This document shows, one piece after another, positions 24,081 to 34,693 of a stretch of DNA of 64,000 nucleotides (its first letter is position 1; the number at the start of each line of letters is the position of its first letter). Made by a program: the position numbers and the translations under genes. The stretch spans positions 25,697,001-25,761,000 of the forward strand of contig NC_089042.1 in NCBI RefSeq assembly GCF_034140825.1. The letters are read 5' to 3'. This stretch comes from Oryza sativa Japonica Group. Its lineage: Eukaryota; Streptophyta; Magnoliopsida; Poales; Poaceae. The notes below the pieces were generated by a model that worked only from the letters and a program-made list of their open reading frames with translations, searched no databases and was not told the origin of the DNA.

Positions 24081-24255
24081 GGTGATGGTGGGTAGTTCTA
24101 AGGAATAGGTCCATTTTACCTCCCTCATCTCCTGCGCTTGTGTGAATAACATCCCTCAATCGGAAAACCGGGTATAACAAACCGGGTATAACACCTCCTT
24201 CTTCTCTAAAAACCAGAGCAAATCATCTCCCTCGGTGGTTTCGGAGGTGGTTTTG

Positions 24256-24806
24256 TCCAACGTGGAGGCGGCGCTCGGCGTGCGTGACGGCGGGGGTGGG
24301 GACAGCGGCCACAGCGCCGCCACCGGCGCTGCTGGAGTCGCCGCGGAGGAGGTGTCCGAGGCGGCCTCGATTCATGCCATCCTCTCGGTGTCGGTTTCCT
24401 CGTCGCGGAGGAAGATGAGGCAGCCGAGGTGGACGCGGTGCGTCCACGTGCGGCCCTCCACAACGCCACAGTCCATGTCGGCGAGCACGACGAACACCTC
24501 CGAGATGAGCCCCGTCCGGTCGGCCCCTGTCAGCTCCAGCGCCGTCAACCCCTCGAGCGCCATCGGCCGCGTTGGCCCGTTCCACATCCCCAGAGACTGC
24601 AAAGAAGCCATGTATGCCATCAGAAAATCCCAACTCCGTCGAACACTCGTGCCAGAATCAAGAAACCACCAAGAAAACCCACCAACCTGCTCGATGTAGG
24701 TGATGACGCTGTCGTTGGTGAGCTTGCAACCGAGGCGGTCGGTGACATGGAAGACGTCCATGAACGAATGAACCACCTCCCATCCGACCAGATGGCGCGA
24801 GCGACG
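24256..24806 (-). pseudogene. Captured fragment of an ACR (ACT domain repeat) gene
   Basis: On the minus strand the fragment covers the end of one ACT domain (MDVFHVTDRLGCKLTND...ITYIEQ), an intron with GT and AG borders, and the next ACT domain (SLGMWNGPTRPMALEGL, TALELTGADRTGLISEV, then LADMDCGVVE, LGCLIFLRDEE). A linker with HLLRGDS and HAERRLH follows and stops at the transposon arm. ACR proteins are thought to be amino-acid sensors of plants. The intron is retained, so the capture was at DNA level. Small insertions and deletions and a stop after RMA break the frame. It is not a working gene, though it might be transcribed as antisense. Confidence 0.85.
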
Positions 24807-25142
24807 GGACGGCGGGAGCTCGGCGGGAGCGGCAGGAGCGACGGGGCGGCGAGACCGCGGGAGCCTGGCGGAGCGATGGGAGCGGCGGGGCGGCGGGGGC
24901 GGCAGGAGCCGCTAGGCGGCGAGACCGCGGGAGCCCGGCGGAGCGGCAGGAGCCACTGGGCGGCGGGACCGACGGGCTCCATGGCCATCTTCGTCCCCGA
25001 TGGGCGACGTGAGCAACGGGGCTCCATGGTCTCGTGGAGAAGATGGCGTTGCAGCCGGGAGGTCGTGGCCGGGCGGGCACGAGGGAGGAGCTCGCCGGGA
25101 GGTCGCAGCCGACCGGGAGCGGGGGAGGAGCTCGCCGGGAGG

Positions 25143-28100
25143 CAACGCCCCGATTTTCGTTCGGGAATAAAAATCAATTAATAATACATTTTCTAGAAAT
25201 TAAATAAAAGTTAAATCAATTTAATCAAGTGAAATAATGGGAGAATTTGAAATTTTCCTTTAAAAATCATTGGCCGGAAATATTTTGTAATATTCTTTGT
25301 GCCCTAATGTACTCTCCGGAATTTTCCGTGAATTTTCGGAGCTCGAGAAATAGTTTTAATAGCACAAAGATCATTGCATCAATTAAAATAAAAAGAAAAA
25401 AAATAAAATCCTCCCTCCTCTCTTTGGGCCCCTTTCGGCCCAATTCCCCCCTATCTCCCTCTCGGGCCGGCCTTCTCCCTCGGCCCGCTCGGCTCTCTCT
25501 CTCTCCCTCAAGTCTGTTTTGCCTCCCCAGCCGGCCTCTCCCTCCCTCTCTCTCCGACAGATGGAACCCGTGGACCCCACCTGTCATCCCCAACCTCAGG
25601 CCGGCAGCTGCCGTTGCTGCCATGGCCGCCCGAGCCGCCCCACGACGCGGCCGTTTCCGCCCACCTCCTCCACCCCGCGCGCGCGCTCGTCCGTGGGACC
25701 TCGCCGCCCACGTCCGCGCCGTTTCCCCCCACCTCTCCCCTCCAAAACCGCCACCCACACCCCACGATGCCGCCCACGCCACCGGCGGTTGCCGCCCCGA
25801 CTCCGCCTCTCCCGGGCTCGATCCCGCCTCCCCTCCCCTATAAAAACAATCCCCCGGCCATCCTCTCCCTTTTCCCCAACTTTCCCGCACTCCCCGCGCT
25901 CTCTCCCGCTCTCCCCACACGAGCCCAAGCGCCGCCGATCGCCGGCGACCCTCCAGCCGGCCGCTGCCGCCACTGTCGACGTCCCCGCGCCGCGGCGCTT
26001 GCACCACCGGCTTCGCCGTGCCTTGCCGCACCTCGGCCCCACTCCGTTTTCCCATTTCATCGCCGGAACCACCTCCCCACCGCGCTCCCTCTCTCCACCA
26101 CTCACCGACGAGCTCCGGCCGCCGCTCCTCGCCGCTCCAGCCACTGCCAAGCCGCGCCCTACCACCGTCGGCTTCGCTGCATCGCGTGGTACCCCGGCCG
26201 CTCTTCCACCTTCGTTGGAGACCGCCGAATCACCGCCGTCGTCTTCGCCCCGTGGAGTGCTGCCGCCTCCCTCTGCTCGAGCCCCATCAGCCGCCTCCTT
26301 CGCCGCCATGCCCCTCGGTGAGCTCCGCCGCCTCCCTTTTCGCCTCCTCCGCTCGTTTTCGCCGCTCCCCGGCCGCCCCCTCGCTCGTCGGGCCGACGCC
26401 GCCATCACCGTTGTCGTCGTCGTCCTTCCCGCGTCGGTGAGCATCTCCCTCCTCCTCCCCTCCCTTTCTTTTTCTCTCTTTGCCCGCCGGCCGCCGCATG
26501 CGTGTCGCCGTCGCGCCGCGCCGCGCCGCCGCCGGTGTCGCCGCCGGTGGCCGTCCGGCCGCGCGCCGCCGTCTGGTCGGGTTGGTCGGCGAGCCAACCC
26601 ACCCCTCCGCCTTGCACCTCTACCGTGGACTCGGTCCACGGTGGGCTAGATCCTTTTGCCCGCTGACGCGTGGGGCCCGCTCATTTGGTGGACCCGGTCC
26701 AAGCCCGCACCTCCTTGACCCGCTGACGTGTTGGGCCCACCTGTCGGCGTCGGCGCCCCTTGCTGACGTCAGCGAATGCCATTTCCTTTGAGAAAATATT
26801 TAATAATTGCGCAATAAATCGTGTTTAATTCTAAAAATTCATTTAAATGGCCCAAAACTTCTAAAATTCATATCTAATTCATTCGAATTACGAATTGAGC
26901 CATTCAACTTGCAAAATTCATCTAAAATTGAGCTCTACATGTTGGTTTACTTTTTATGTACTGTTTTCTTGGTTTTTATTAGAGTTTTTCCTCGTTTTGC
27001 ATGCCAGCGTGTAGTTCCCATCGTTTCGGAAGATCGCGTTCGCAAGGATAAGAGTTCAGAAGATCCAAGTGAAGAAGCAAGGCAAGTCACACATTCCCCT
27101 TGAGCATGTTGATCCCAATTTACAAATGTTTTACTGTTTGCAAACAAATATGCATGTTTTGCTAATTACATGGGGTCAGGGTTTTACCTATCTGCTCGCT
27201 TGTGCCATGTTTACTTGATATCTGTTCTTTGTCAACCTTGGGTAATGAATCGACTAGCTCATGTTACTTATGTGACCTAGCTAGAACTATATGCTTAGCC
27301 ATGCTTAATTACCACTAGCTCAGTTGATGGGATAATTGCAGTATTAGACCTTTTTAGTATCAGAGTGAGCTGCGTGCTCGAGACACCTGGCCATGCTTCA
27401 TGGTCGTAATTATCCAACTAAAATGCGACTGAATGGTGGGCTGTGGGTGCATGGTTTTGCTGGTCGCACCCATGGCAGTTAAGGACCGGTTCGCGGGATG
27501 CCCTGGAAGAACTTATCGTACTTACCACAAGCCAGCGTGGGCAACGGCTGGGCTTGTAGTGTAGCTTTTCTCTAGCCGACGTACCCAGGCGAGGGTGGGC
27601 GTGATGGAGTTGGGTCGGCCGGGGTGTCCGGTTGATCGGCTTCCGGATTCACCGCGGCACGAAAGGGGGGCTGCCCGTTGCCTGCTGGGGACGGGGGCGA
27701 ACCCTAAGGTGTGGTGCGATCGGTTAGAGGGGGTTATGCGAAGGGTCCTGTCACGGCCTCTTTCCGGTATGTCGTGGTGGCATGTCGGCGCACGGGAACG
27801 TGTCGTGGGGCTGTGTCTTGTGGGTACAGTTGTACACCTCTGATCAGAGTAAAACTATTCGAATAGCCGTGCCCGCGGTTATGGGCGGTCGACCAGATTC
27901 ACCGTGATTAGTCTCACACTTAATAAATCGACCTAATACACTGTAGTTTAGGTGGGTTGGTTGGGCCTGTTCAACGTGGTGTAGCGTTGATCAGTGGAGA
28001 TTTAATGTTACTTTAATTACTCAACAGTTTTACTGTTTTGCTCAATAAAATGTTTTACAACCGCCTTTATGCAAATAGCCACAAACCGTCCTTGTGTTCC

Positions 28101-28465
28101 CCTTGCACGTCTGCATCGTTGGTGTGGCTTGCTGAGTACGGTGGTTGTACTCAGTCTTGCTATTATTCCCCCTTTTCAGAAGTGTAGTGCTTCTGAGCTG
28201 AAGACGAAGTTAGAGGACCAAGGCTCAGACCCCAGTTGAGTTTTGCCTGTGGAGTGGAGCTGAAGCCCCGCTAGGATCGCCTTTTTCCGCTGCTGCTGTT
28301 TTCGTTTCGGTGCGAGGACTAAGTGCCTCTTTTGTAAGTATTTTACGCTTTATTTACGTTTGGAACTGTATATTACTTGTCGTTTTGTGTACCCTGGCTG
28401 GTCCTGGACAGGGATTTAATACACAAAATAGTCTGGAAATTTGGGCTAAATTTCTGGGCGTGACA
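25143..28465 (+). mobile_element. Solo LTR, Ty3/gypsy, same family as 19131-22554
   Basis: It shares the order and much of the sequence of the first LTR: the CTGTGGGTGCATGGTTTTGCT segment, GACCGGTTCGCGGGATGCCC, the TGTACACCTCTGATCAGAG segment, GTACCCTGGCTGGTCCTGGA, and the end CTGGGCGTGACA. The left end is slightly altered and the 5-bp duplication is not clear. The internal region is absent. The two LTRs differ clearly in their GC-rich first thirds, so they are separate insertions, not one duplication. Confidence 0.8.
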
Positions 28466-29583
28466 GGCCGCGGCCAGCCGGGCACGGGGGAGGAGCTCGC
28501 CGGGAGGCCACGGCTAGTCGCGTGTGTTGGAGGAGCTCGCCGGGAGGCTGCGGCCGGCTGGGCGCGAAGGAGAAGCTCACTGGGATGAGAAGGGCGCCGC
28601 CGCGCGGCCGAATTGGCCTCCGCGCGTGCGGCTGCGAGAAAGAGAGAGGAGGGAGGAAGAAGATAAGAAAAAATGGGGCTGACGAGTGGGCCCCACCATT
28701 TGTTTTATTTTAGCATTTGTCACTTACACGTGGGACCCACTTCTATTTTTAATCCCTTTGATGACCTGGCTGCCACATCAGCACATTTGAATCAAGTCAA
28801 CCTGCCACATCAGCCTAAACCACTCAAAACCACTCAAGAAGTCGATTTGCACCGGTTTTCGAAGATGGGGGAGGTGTTATATCCGGTTTTGCGTTTGAGG
28901 GATGTTTTTCGACCAAGGGCAATAGATGAGGGAGGAAAAATAGACTTATTCCTAGTTCTAATGGGCGATCGATCGCCCTACCGATCTGGTAGCGATCGGT
29001 AGCCCCCCCCCTCCTCCCCCTCCCTCCCTCCACCTGGTTTTCATTTTTGGCACCGCATTACTTTCCTATTTTAGTAAATTTATACACCTCAAGTTTACAC
29101 ATCTAAAGTTTAGAGACCAAAAATTTATAAGTCAAAAGTTTATATATCCGATTCAAATTTGAATTTGAATTCAAATTTTTTTTTTATATATAGTATTTCT
29201 ATACATCTAAAGTTTATACACCTAAAATTTATAGACCTAAAGTTTATATACCCGATTCAAATTTGAAGTCGGGTATATAAACTTTTGATTTATAAACTTT
29301 GGGTCTACAACTTTAGGTGTATAAACTTTAGATGTATAGAAATACTATAAAAAATATTTGAATTCAAATTTAAATTTGAATCGGATATATAAACTTTTGA
29401 TTTATAAATTTTGGGTATATAAACTTTAGGCGTATAAACTTTAGGTGTGTAAATTTACTAAAATAGAAAAGTAATGCGGTGCCAAAAAAGAAAACGTGGA
29501 GGGAGGGAGGGGGGGAGGGGTGGTGATCGTTACCCCATCGCGGTAGCGATTGATCGCGCATTAGTGTTTCCGGGTGATGGTGG

Positions 29584-30472
29584 CTGCGACTTCCCCTCCC
29601 TCCACATGTGTGAGGCAACAACGGCAATGACCGTACGATCCTCCCCAATTGTTTGGTTGGTGACTCATTTTTCGGTGCTAATATATTGACATGTAATCCT
29701 TTTACGTTCGCGAAAAAAAAAGACTCATCGTTCGGTGATTTGGTCGTCAGTCACGTTGCCTTCCCTTCCCTTCCCCACCCGCCACCGACAACCGCCGGCA
29801 CGCGCGCGCGGCCGACGGCGTGGGACTGTGACTATGAATGCGTGCGTGCGTGCATGGCTCATCATGAACCACACGCGTACACTGATTACCGTTGCTTCCT
29901 CTCGCCCAGAAATATGCACAAGCACCATGAATGCGCGCATAAGCTGCACATTGTGCACGCACGCATGCGTGTTCGCGAGTTAATTTGACCGTGGGCTCAG
30001 CAAATTAACTGCAGACATTCAGTGCAGCCACGTACACGATCGATTATTTCATGTATATGCGTTCTTCTACACACTTTCGAAATTAACGAATGCTCCAGTT
30101 CTTCAATCATATGACCCCCTCTTTTCTTTCAAGAAAGAAAAAAAGAACTAATGTGATCCTCCCAAAAAGTTGCTTCGCACAGTCACGTGATGCCAGGTTT
30201 TTTGTTAGTTGATGACGAGACGACGCGATGATCACCAATTCACCGTACCAAGCACGCGTCCTTGTGTCATGTGTGTGCCCCAGGGGTCACATGCGGTTTG
30301 GGCCTTTGGCGCGTCGTCGTCTCGTCGATCGGCTGCTATTAACAAACTCGGAGAAACCGATGGACGGGCGACCGCCTCTCGCTCGCACGCACGCGTCCGT
30401 CCATCCATTCGGTGGTGCGTGCCTATCACCCTATATTTTGTGCCCGTGACCCTTTCTTCCATCGATATATAG
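29584..30472. other. Intergenic
   Basis: I see no gene. GC-rich patches alternate with GCGTGCGTGC- and CACGCACGCATGCG-like runs. Open frames have no recognisable domain. Confidence 0.5.
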
Positions 30473-30697
30473 CCCTGTTTGAGGGAGCATGTCTCAGCTG
30501 TAGCTTTTCTCAAAAGCGGCTTCTGCTAGATGCTGCCCCAAACAGTTCACAGCTTCTGAGAATATATAGTTACAGATTTTGAAAAATAAACTAAGAAGCC
30601 ATAAGCTAGAGAAGCTGGGTTTAAGAGCTTTTCCAGATTCTCAGAAGCTGACTAACAAACAACTACTTCTCAGAATTTAAAGCTCCTCAAACAGGCC
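30473..30697. mobile_element. MITE with CCTGTTTGAGG ends
   Basis: Inverted ends read GCCCTGTTTGAGGGAGC and GCTCCTCAAACAGGCC. The inside has AAGCTTCTGAGAA/TTCTCAGAAGCT-like inverted motifs. About 225 bp, no coding sequence. ATATA occurs just outside both ends, but the exact target duplication is uncertain, so hAT or Tourist remain open. Confidence 0.7.
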
Positions 30698-32884
30698 CAT
30701 ATACTCTAGCTCCATCATATGACAGTAACACTTTGCATATCTCTGCTGCACTGCACCCGTATAATTTCTCTGATAATGCCGTGTGCCGTCGTGCACTGTA
30801 CATGCATGAACGGATGCACCTACACACATTAATTAGATGATACATACTTGAGTTTTCTTTTTTCCTTTTCTTTCTTAGGGTGGTGTAGTGGTGGTCGATT
30901 TCGTGTGCACTGTAGAGAATGGTGCCTAATGCGCTGCAGTGGTGGTCAATTCGGAGATGATTCTGATGGCGATGCACCGATGATGCCTTGTGATCATGGA
31001 GAAGCCAAGTGCCTAGTAGATCGAGTACGAAAGCTGTAGCACTATAGATTAAATGTGCCGGTCCAAATCTTTCGAAGGTGTCTAGAGAGGCAGGGTATAC
31101 ATATGTTTTTTTTTACTAAGTCACCAGAAGGAGGGGGGGGGGGGGGTAAATCATGTTATGACATTAGAAACGAAAAGGTTTCATTACATCATATTTAGAG
31201 ATCTTAGAGGGGAGGAGAAGATGTTTTTACAAGTAGAGATTACATTCCGACCCTCAATTTTCAGATTCTCCGTCCAAAGCGCCATCTCATTGATGCAGCG
31301 GTGCAGACATGATCGAACCGAAGGGGATTGCCCCCTGAAAACAACATGTCCATAATTCCGTAACAATAATTTTGTATACGTGTGTTTACAAGATTGAATA
31401 TACGTGTGTTATGAGCATCTTCGTTTGTACTGTGTTTCTTTAAAGAAAAAAAACAATTGACACGTTGCTGCTAGCCGCTGATGTTGTTGTTATCATCGTC
31501 GTGGTTGTTGGCGAAAAGCAAGCGATGCGAAGAGGCTGCTTCTGCCGTCGTCTCTGCATGCGCTGTAAAGTGTCGGCAGGTCGATCCAGCCCCTCCAGCG
31601 CCGGCGCAGATCAGAAATGCAGGACGACTCGCTCGTGCGCGCGCACCGTTGGTTTCATCGCGTTTTGCCGTTGCCGTTGCGGCTTTTGGGCTCTTTCTTG
31701 GACTCCTCGAAGGAGAAGGCGCTGCTCGCTTCCCGGCTTTTAGCAGCAGCTGCTGCTGGTGCTGCCTTGCTGGCCGCTGCTGATCTTTCGGCTTTCGGCT
31801 TTCGCTCGATTGCTGCCTTTACCCTCCTCAAGTTGATTAGTAGTAGTAGCTCACTCCGTCCCATCCATCTGCTCTTTTGGCCCCCCATGCATCCCTGTAA
31901 TTCGATCCCGTCTATGCCTGCTTCTTCTTAATTTAGTTAAGTTTAATTTAATGGGCACCGTCACAGAATCTGGTTGAAGAGCTTTTGGTAGCTGCAATAA
32001 TTAGGAGCTAGCCTATTCTACTGTTTTTTATTAAAAAAATAGCCGCAACAAATTTAAGAATATACAACACTTCTGAAACGTCCAAATTCTTGCACCAAGT
32101 CAAGAAAAAACCATGTCGCAGCTACTTACCAAAATATAAGACGAAATTAAGCTATGTAGCATGTGTAGAGCAAAAGACATCGCGAGAATATCCGCTTAAG
32201 TTTTTGTTTAGTGTGTAGTTCTAATTTGTGTTTTTTTTCCTCGCCTCCTCTGATTTCTTTCACATTTCTTGGTGATATTGTTAAGGTTAATACTTTCTCT
32301 CCTCCTTAATATAATTCCAACTTAAGCTGGCTTCGGTTTTTAAAAAAAATTCTCGCACCACATTTTAAGATTTAGTAGGTGTAGAATTTAGAAATTAATA
32401 AGCATAGAAGCTAGAAACTAAAGAAAACTATCTTTTCCAAAATTTCACCAATTGGATACTTACCATTTGCTTGTTACAATAGCATAAACAGGGCAGTGGT
32501 CTATTAATAATTGGAACAGGCTTACTACGTATACGAACATAAACAAAATGCATGTCCTATTAGGAGCTGCTATTATTTACTGACCACTTTGACTTCGGTT
32601 ATGCAAGAATGATGTGGTTTTTAAGAAAACAATTGCACATGAATATATTGAAGACTGCATTAGGGGAATCTTCCTTTGATAGTTTGATTGTTTTAGTTTA
32701 ATCCAGGTTAGTTACTCTACCTAAACCCGACATGTGCTTTAAGATTCATATAGGAGCAGAGTAATGTTTATTCCTTTAAAAGAAAGTTTACAGAAGCAGA
32801 AACCTACTTGTAAGTATTCGATGGTCAATGCTATGTTTTTTAAGAGCATAATAACCAATCAACATACCCTAAAAAAAAAACTTA
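30698..32884. other. Intergenic
   Basis: I find no convincing gene. There is a poly-G run of more than ten at about 31132-31146. A GC-rich patch with open frames on both strands lies at 31,480-31,900; its translation is Ala/Leu/Arg-rich and resembles no family I know. Confidence 0.45.
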
Positions 32885-33141
32885 CTCCCTCTACCCAAAA
32901 TATAAGTATTTTTTTTTGTCTCGACATATTCTCCGAAATACTACTTTAACCAACAATATCTACTAAAGTAAAATATTTTAAATAAAGAGTTGTATATTAT
33001 GATAATTTGTTTAATGATAAATATAGTAACATTAAATTTATACGATTAATCTTTTAAATTTCTTTTGCTATTTATAGTCAAAATTTAAAAGGTTTAACTT
33101 GTCACTATTTTAAAAATGTTTATATTTTGGGAAAGAGAGAG
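32885..33141. mobile_element. Stowaway-like MITE
   Basis: Ends CTCCCTCTACCCAAAATATAAG and TATATTTTGGGAAAGAGAGAG are inverted and flanked by TA (32883-32884 and 33142-33143). It is AT-rich and 257 bp. Confidence 0.8.
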
Positions 33142-33765
33142 TATTTGTTATCATAGGACGGCATCTCATATACTGCAGGACCAGCTATGTATACAGTACT
33201 GCATGCAGTACGTACCCATAGTCTAAGCCATTTTGATTGCCCCCTTTTCCAGCTCTTTCGATCAAAGAGAATCCAACCATTGGACCGGCGAAAAGGGAAT
33301 CCTACCATTTGTCGTTTTTTAATGTCACCTCACCTCTCAATCCATGCATATGTATGATGTTTATCTTAGACTCCATATGATATGCGTGATATATCGACGT
33401 CGGCGACGTGCTATTCTAACATATCAACTGAATTCTAACCGATTCAGACAACGGCACACCACCTTTTTTTTTCTTTGTTTACACAACCATATCAATATTT
33501 ATGTTAATCATGCTACGATCACTTTCGGTGTACCAAACAGTGTTCACGCAAATCGATCAGAAATTTAAACGAATTGCATGAAGATGCAAGCATATGCTGA
33601 ATAATGCAGCTGAATCACACGCACGCAGATGACTGACGATGGCACAGTTGTTGTGGTGGTTGTGGCTTTATTTGCTCAAATGGACCAAGAAGGAGGCCAA
33701 GATGGTAGCAACGGGCAACCTAATTCTCATCTGCTCGTGCAGCCACCTACTAGTAATCTCTACTA

Positions 33766-33885
33766 CTCCCTCCGTTTCATAATGTAAGTCATTTTAGCAT
33801 TTTCCACATTATGTCTAGATTCATTAACATCAATATAAATATGGGAAATACTAGAATGACTTACATTGTGAAACGGAGGAGAAAG
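33766..33885. mobile_element. Stowaway MITE
   Basis: It begins CTCCCTCCGTTTCATAATGTAAG and ends with the inverted copy CTTACATTGTGAAACGGAGGAG. TA flanks both sides. It belongs to the same family as 18313-18462 and 40372-40514 and lies about 0.8 kb upstream of the DUF547 gene's ATG. Confidence 0.85.
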
Positions 33886-34693
33886 TACTTGTTCTCATAT
33901 CCTTTTTGATTTTTTCTGTAGAGCAGCGCTGCGATTTCATCAGCACTAAGCCATCATTATCGCCACCACGCCATTATTGATAGCAGCTCGGCTTTCTTTG
34001 TTCTTTTAATGGAGGAAAATAGGCAAGCAGCTGGGAGGGACAGAGGGACGACACACTTGATGCCATTGATCGATTTTTCTTTTCTTTTTTGCTTTGCTTC
34101 CTTTTAAACTCTGCTTTCTTTGGTCATCCTTTTCCTGACCATATCTTCATGCAGGTTTCATTTGCTTTCCTTTGCTTCTTTGGCCTTGTGGGTCACCACC
34201 TCTTCTTGCTATTAATCCTACTCTTCTCATCCAGTCTTAAATATCAGCTTCCTGGCCATTATTATCTATCAGCATAGGTTGGAGAAGTAGTACTGGCAAC
34301 CAGGAGTCCAGGACATCTCCTGCCCATCATTTCTGCTGTTCTTCATTATTCTTGTCTCTACTCTAGTACCAAGGAGAATTTGCATTTCCTTCTGTTCTTC
34401 AGACCCTTTGCTGAGTTCTGTAGAAGCTGGGGGATTGGAGTTGGGAGAGAGAGTGAAGATTTCTCATCATCCAGACCAAGCTGAATCATGGCCTTCTTCT
34501 TCTGTTCTGCTCATTGCTAGCTACACTGCATAGCAACAGCTCATGATATATCAGCCTGGTAAGTTCATTAGTTTCGGTAATTGGATTATTCTTCTCCTTC
34601 TCTTCAGCTAGTTATGGAGAACTGAATAGGATTGCAATACTTTCTTGCTCTTGATTGGTGGTAGGTTCTTGGTGACTGAAGGTCTAGGAATCC

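Larger units (their letters stand above)
24102..28952. mobile_element. Pack-MULE with 9-bp target duplication
   Basis: The 9-bp repeat TAGTTCTAA flanks it (24093-24101 and 28953-28961). The TIRs begin GGAATAGGTCCATTTTACC at the left and match the right end as GGAATAAGTCTATTTTTCC. They continue through CTCCCTCATCT, AACATCCCTCAA and AAAACCGG.TATAACA segments for some 150-200 bp. Inside are a fragment of an ACT-repeat gene (24256-24806), a GC-rich block of GGCGGGAG/GGAGC repeats (24806-25140 and 28466-28640) and a solo LTR (25143-28465). No MULE transposase is present, so it depends on another element. Confidence 0.85.
24092..29572. mobile_element. Foldback element, split near its left tip by a MULE
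   Basis: The main body (about 28958-29572) is a hairpin-like element. Its ends CTAATGGGCGATCGATCGC and GCGATTGATCGCGCATTAG are inverted, and the AT-rich arms repeat TATAAACTTTAGGTGTATAAACTTTAGATG in both orientations. The left tip of a few bases lies at 24092-24101, left of the inserted MULE. Around the whole lies an 11-bp direct repeat GGTGATGGTGG (24081-24091 and 29573-29583), which I read as the foldback's own target duplication. It has no coding capacity. Confidence 0.65.

Noticed and set aside
24620-25181. Gly/Arg/Ala-rich open frames
   Set aside because: They arise from GGCGGGAGC-type tandem words inside the Pack-MULE. Only the ACT-like part at its left is of gene origin.
25247-26660. 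Overlapping open frames up to 376 residues on both strands
   Set aside because: Same cause as above: the GC-rich first third of the second solo LTR, with no recognisable domain.
31130-31148. G-quadruplex at the poly-G run
   Set aside because: It is a single homopolymer run with no nearby gene and may be partly a sequencing artefact.
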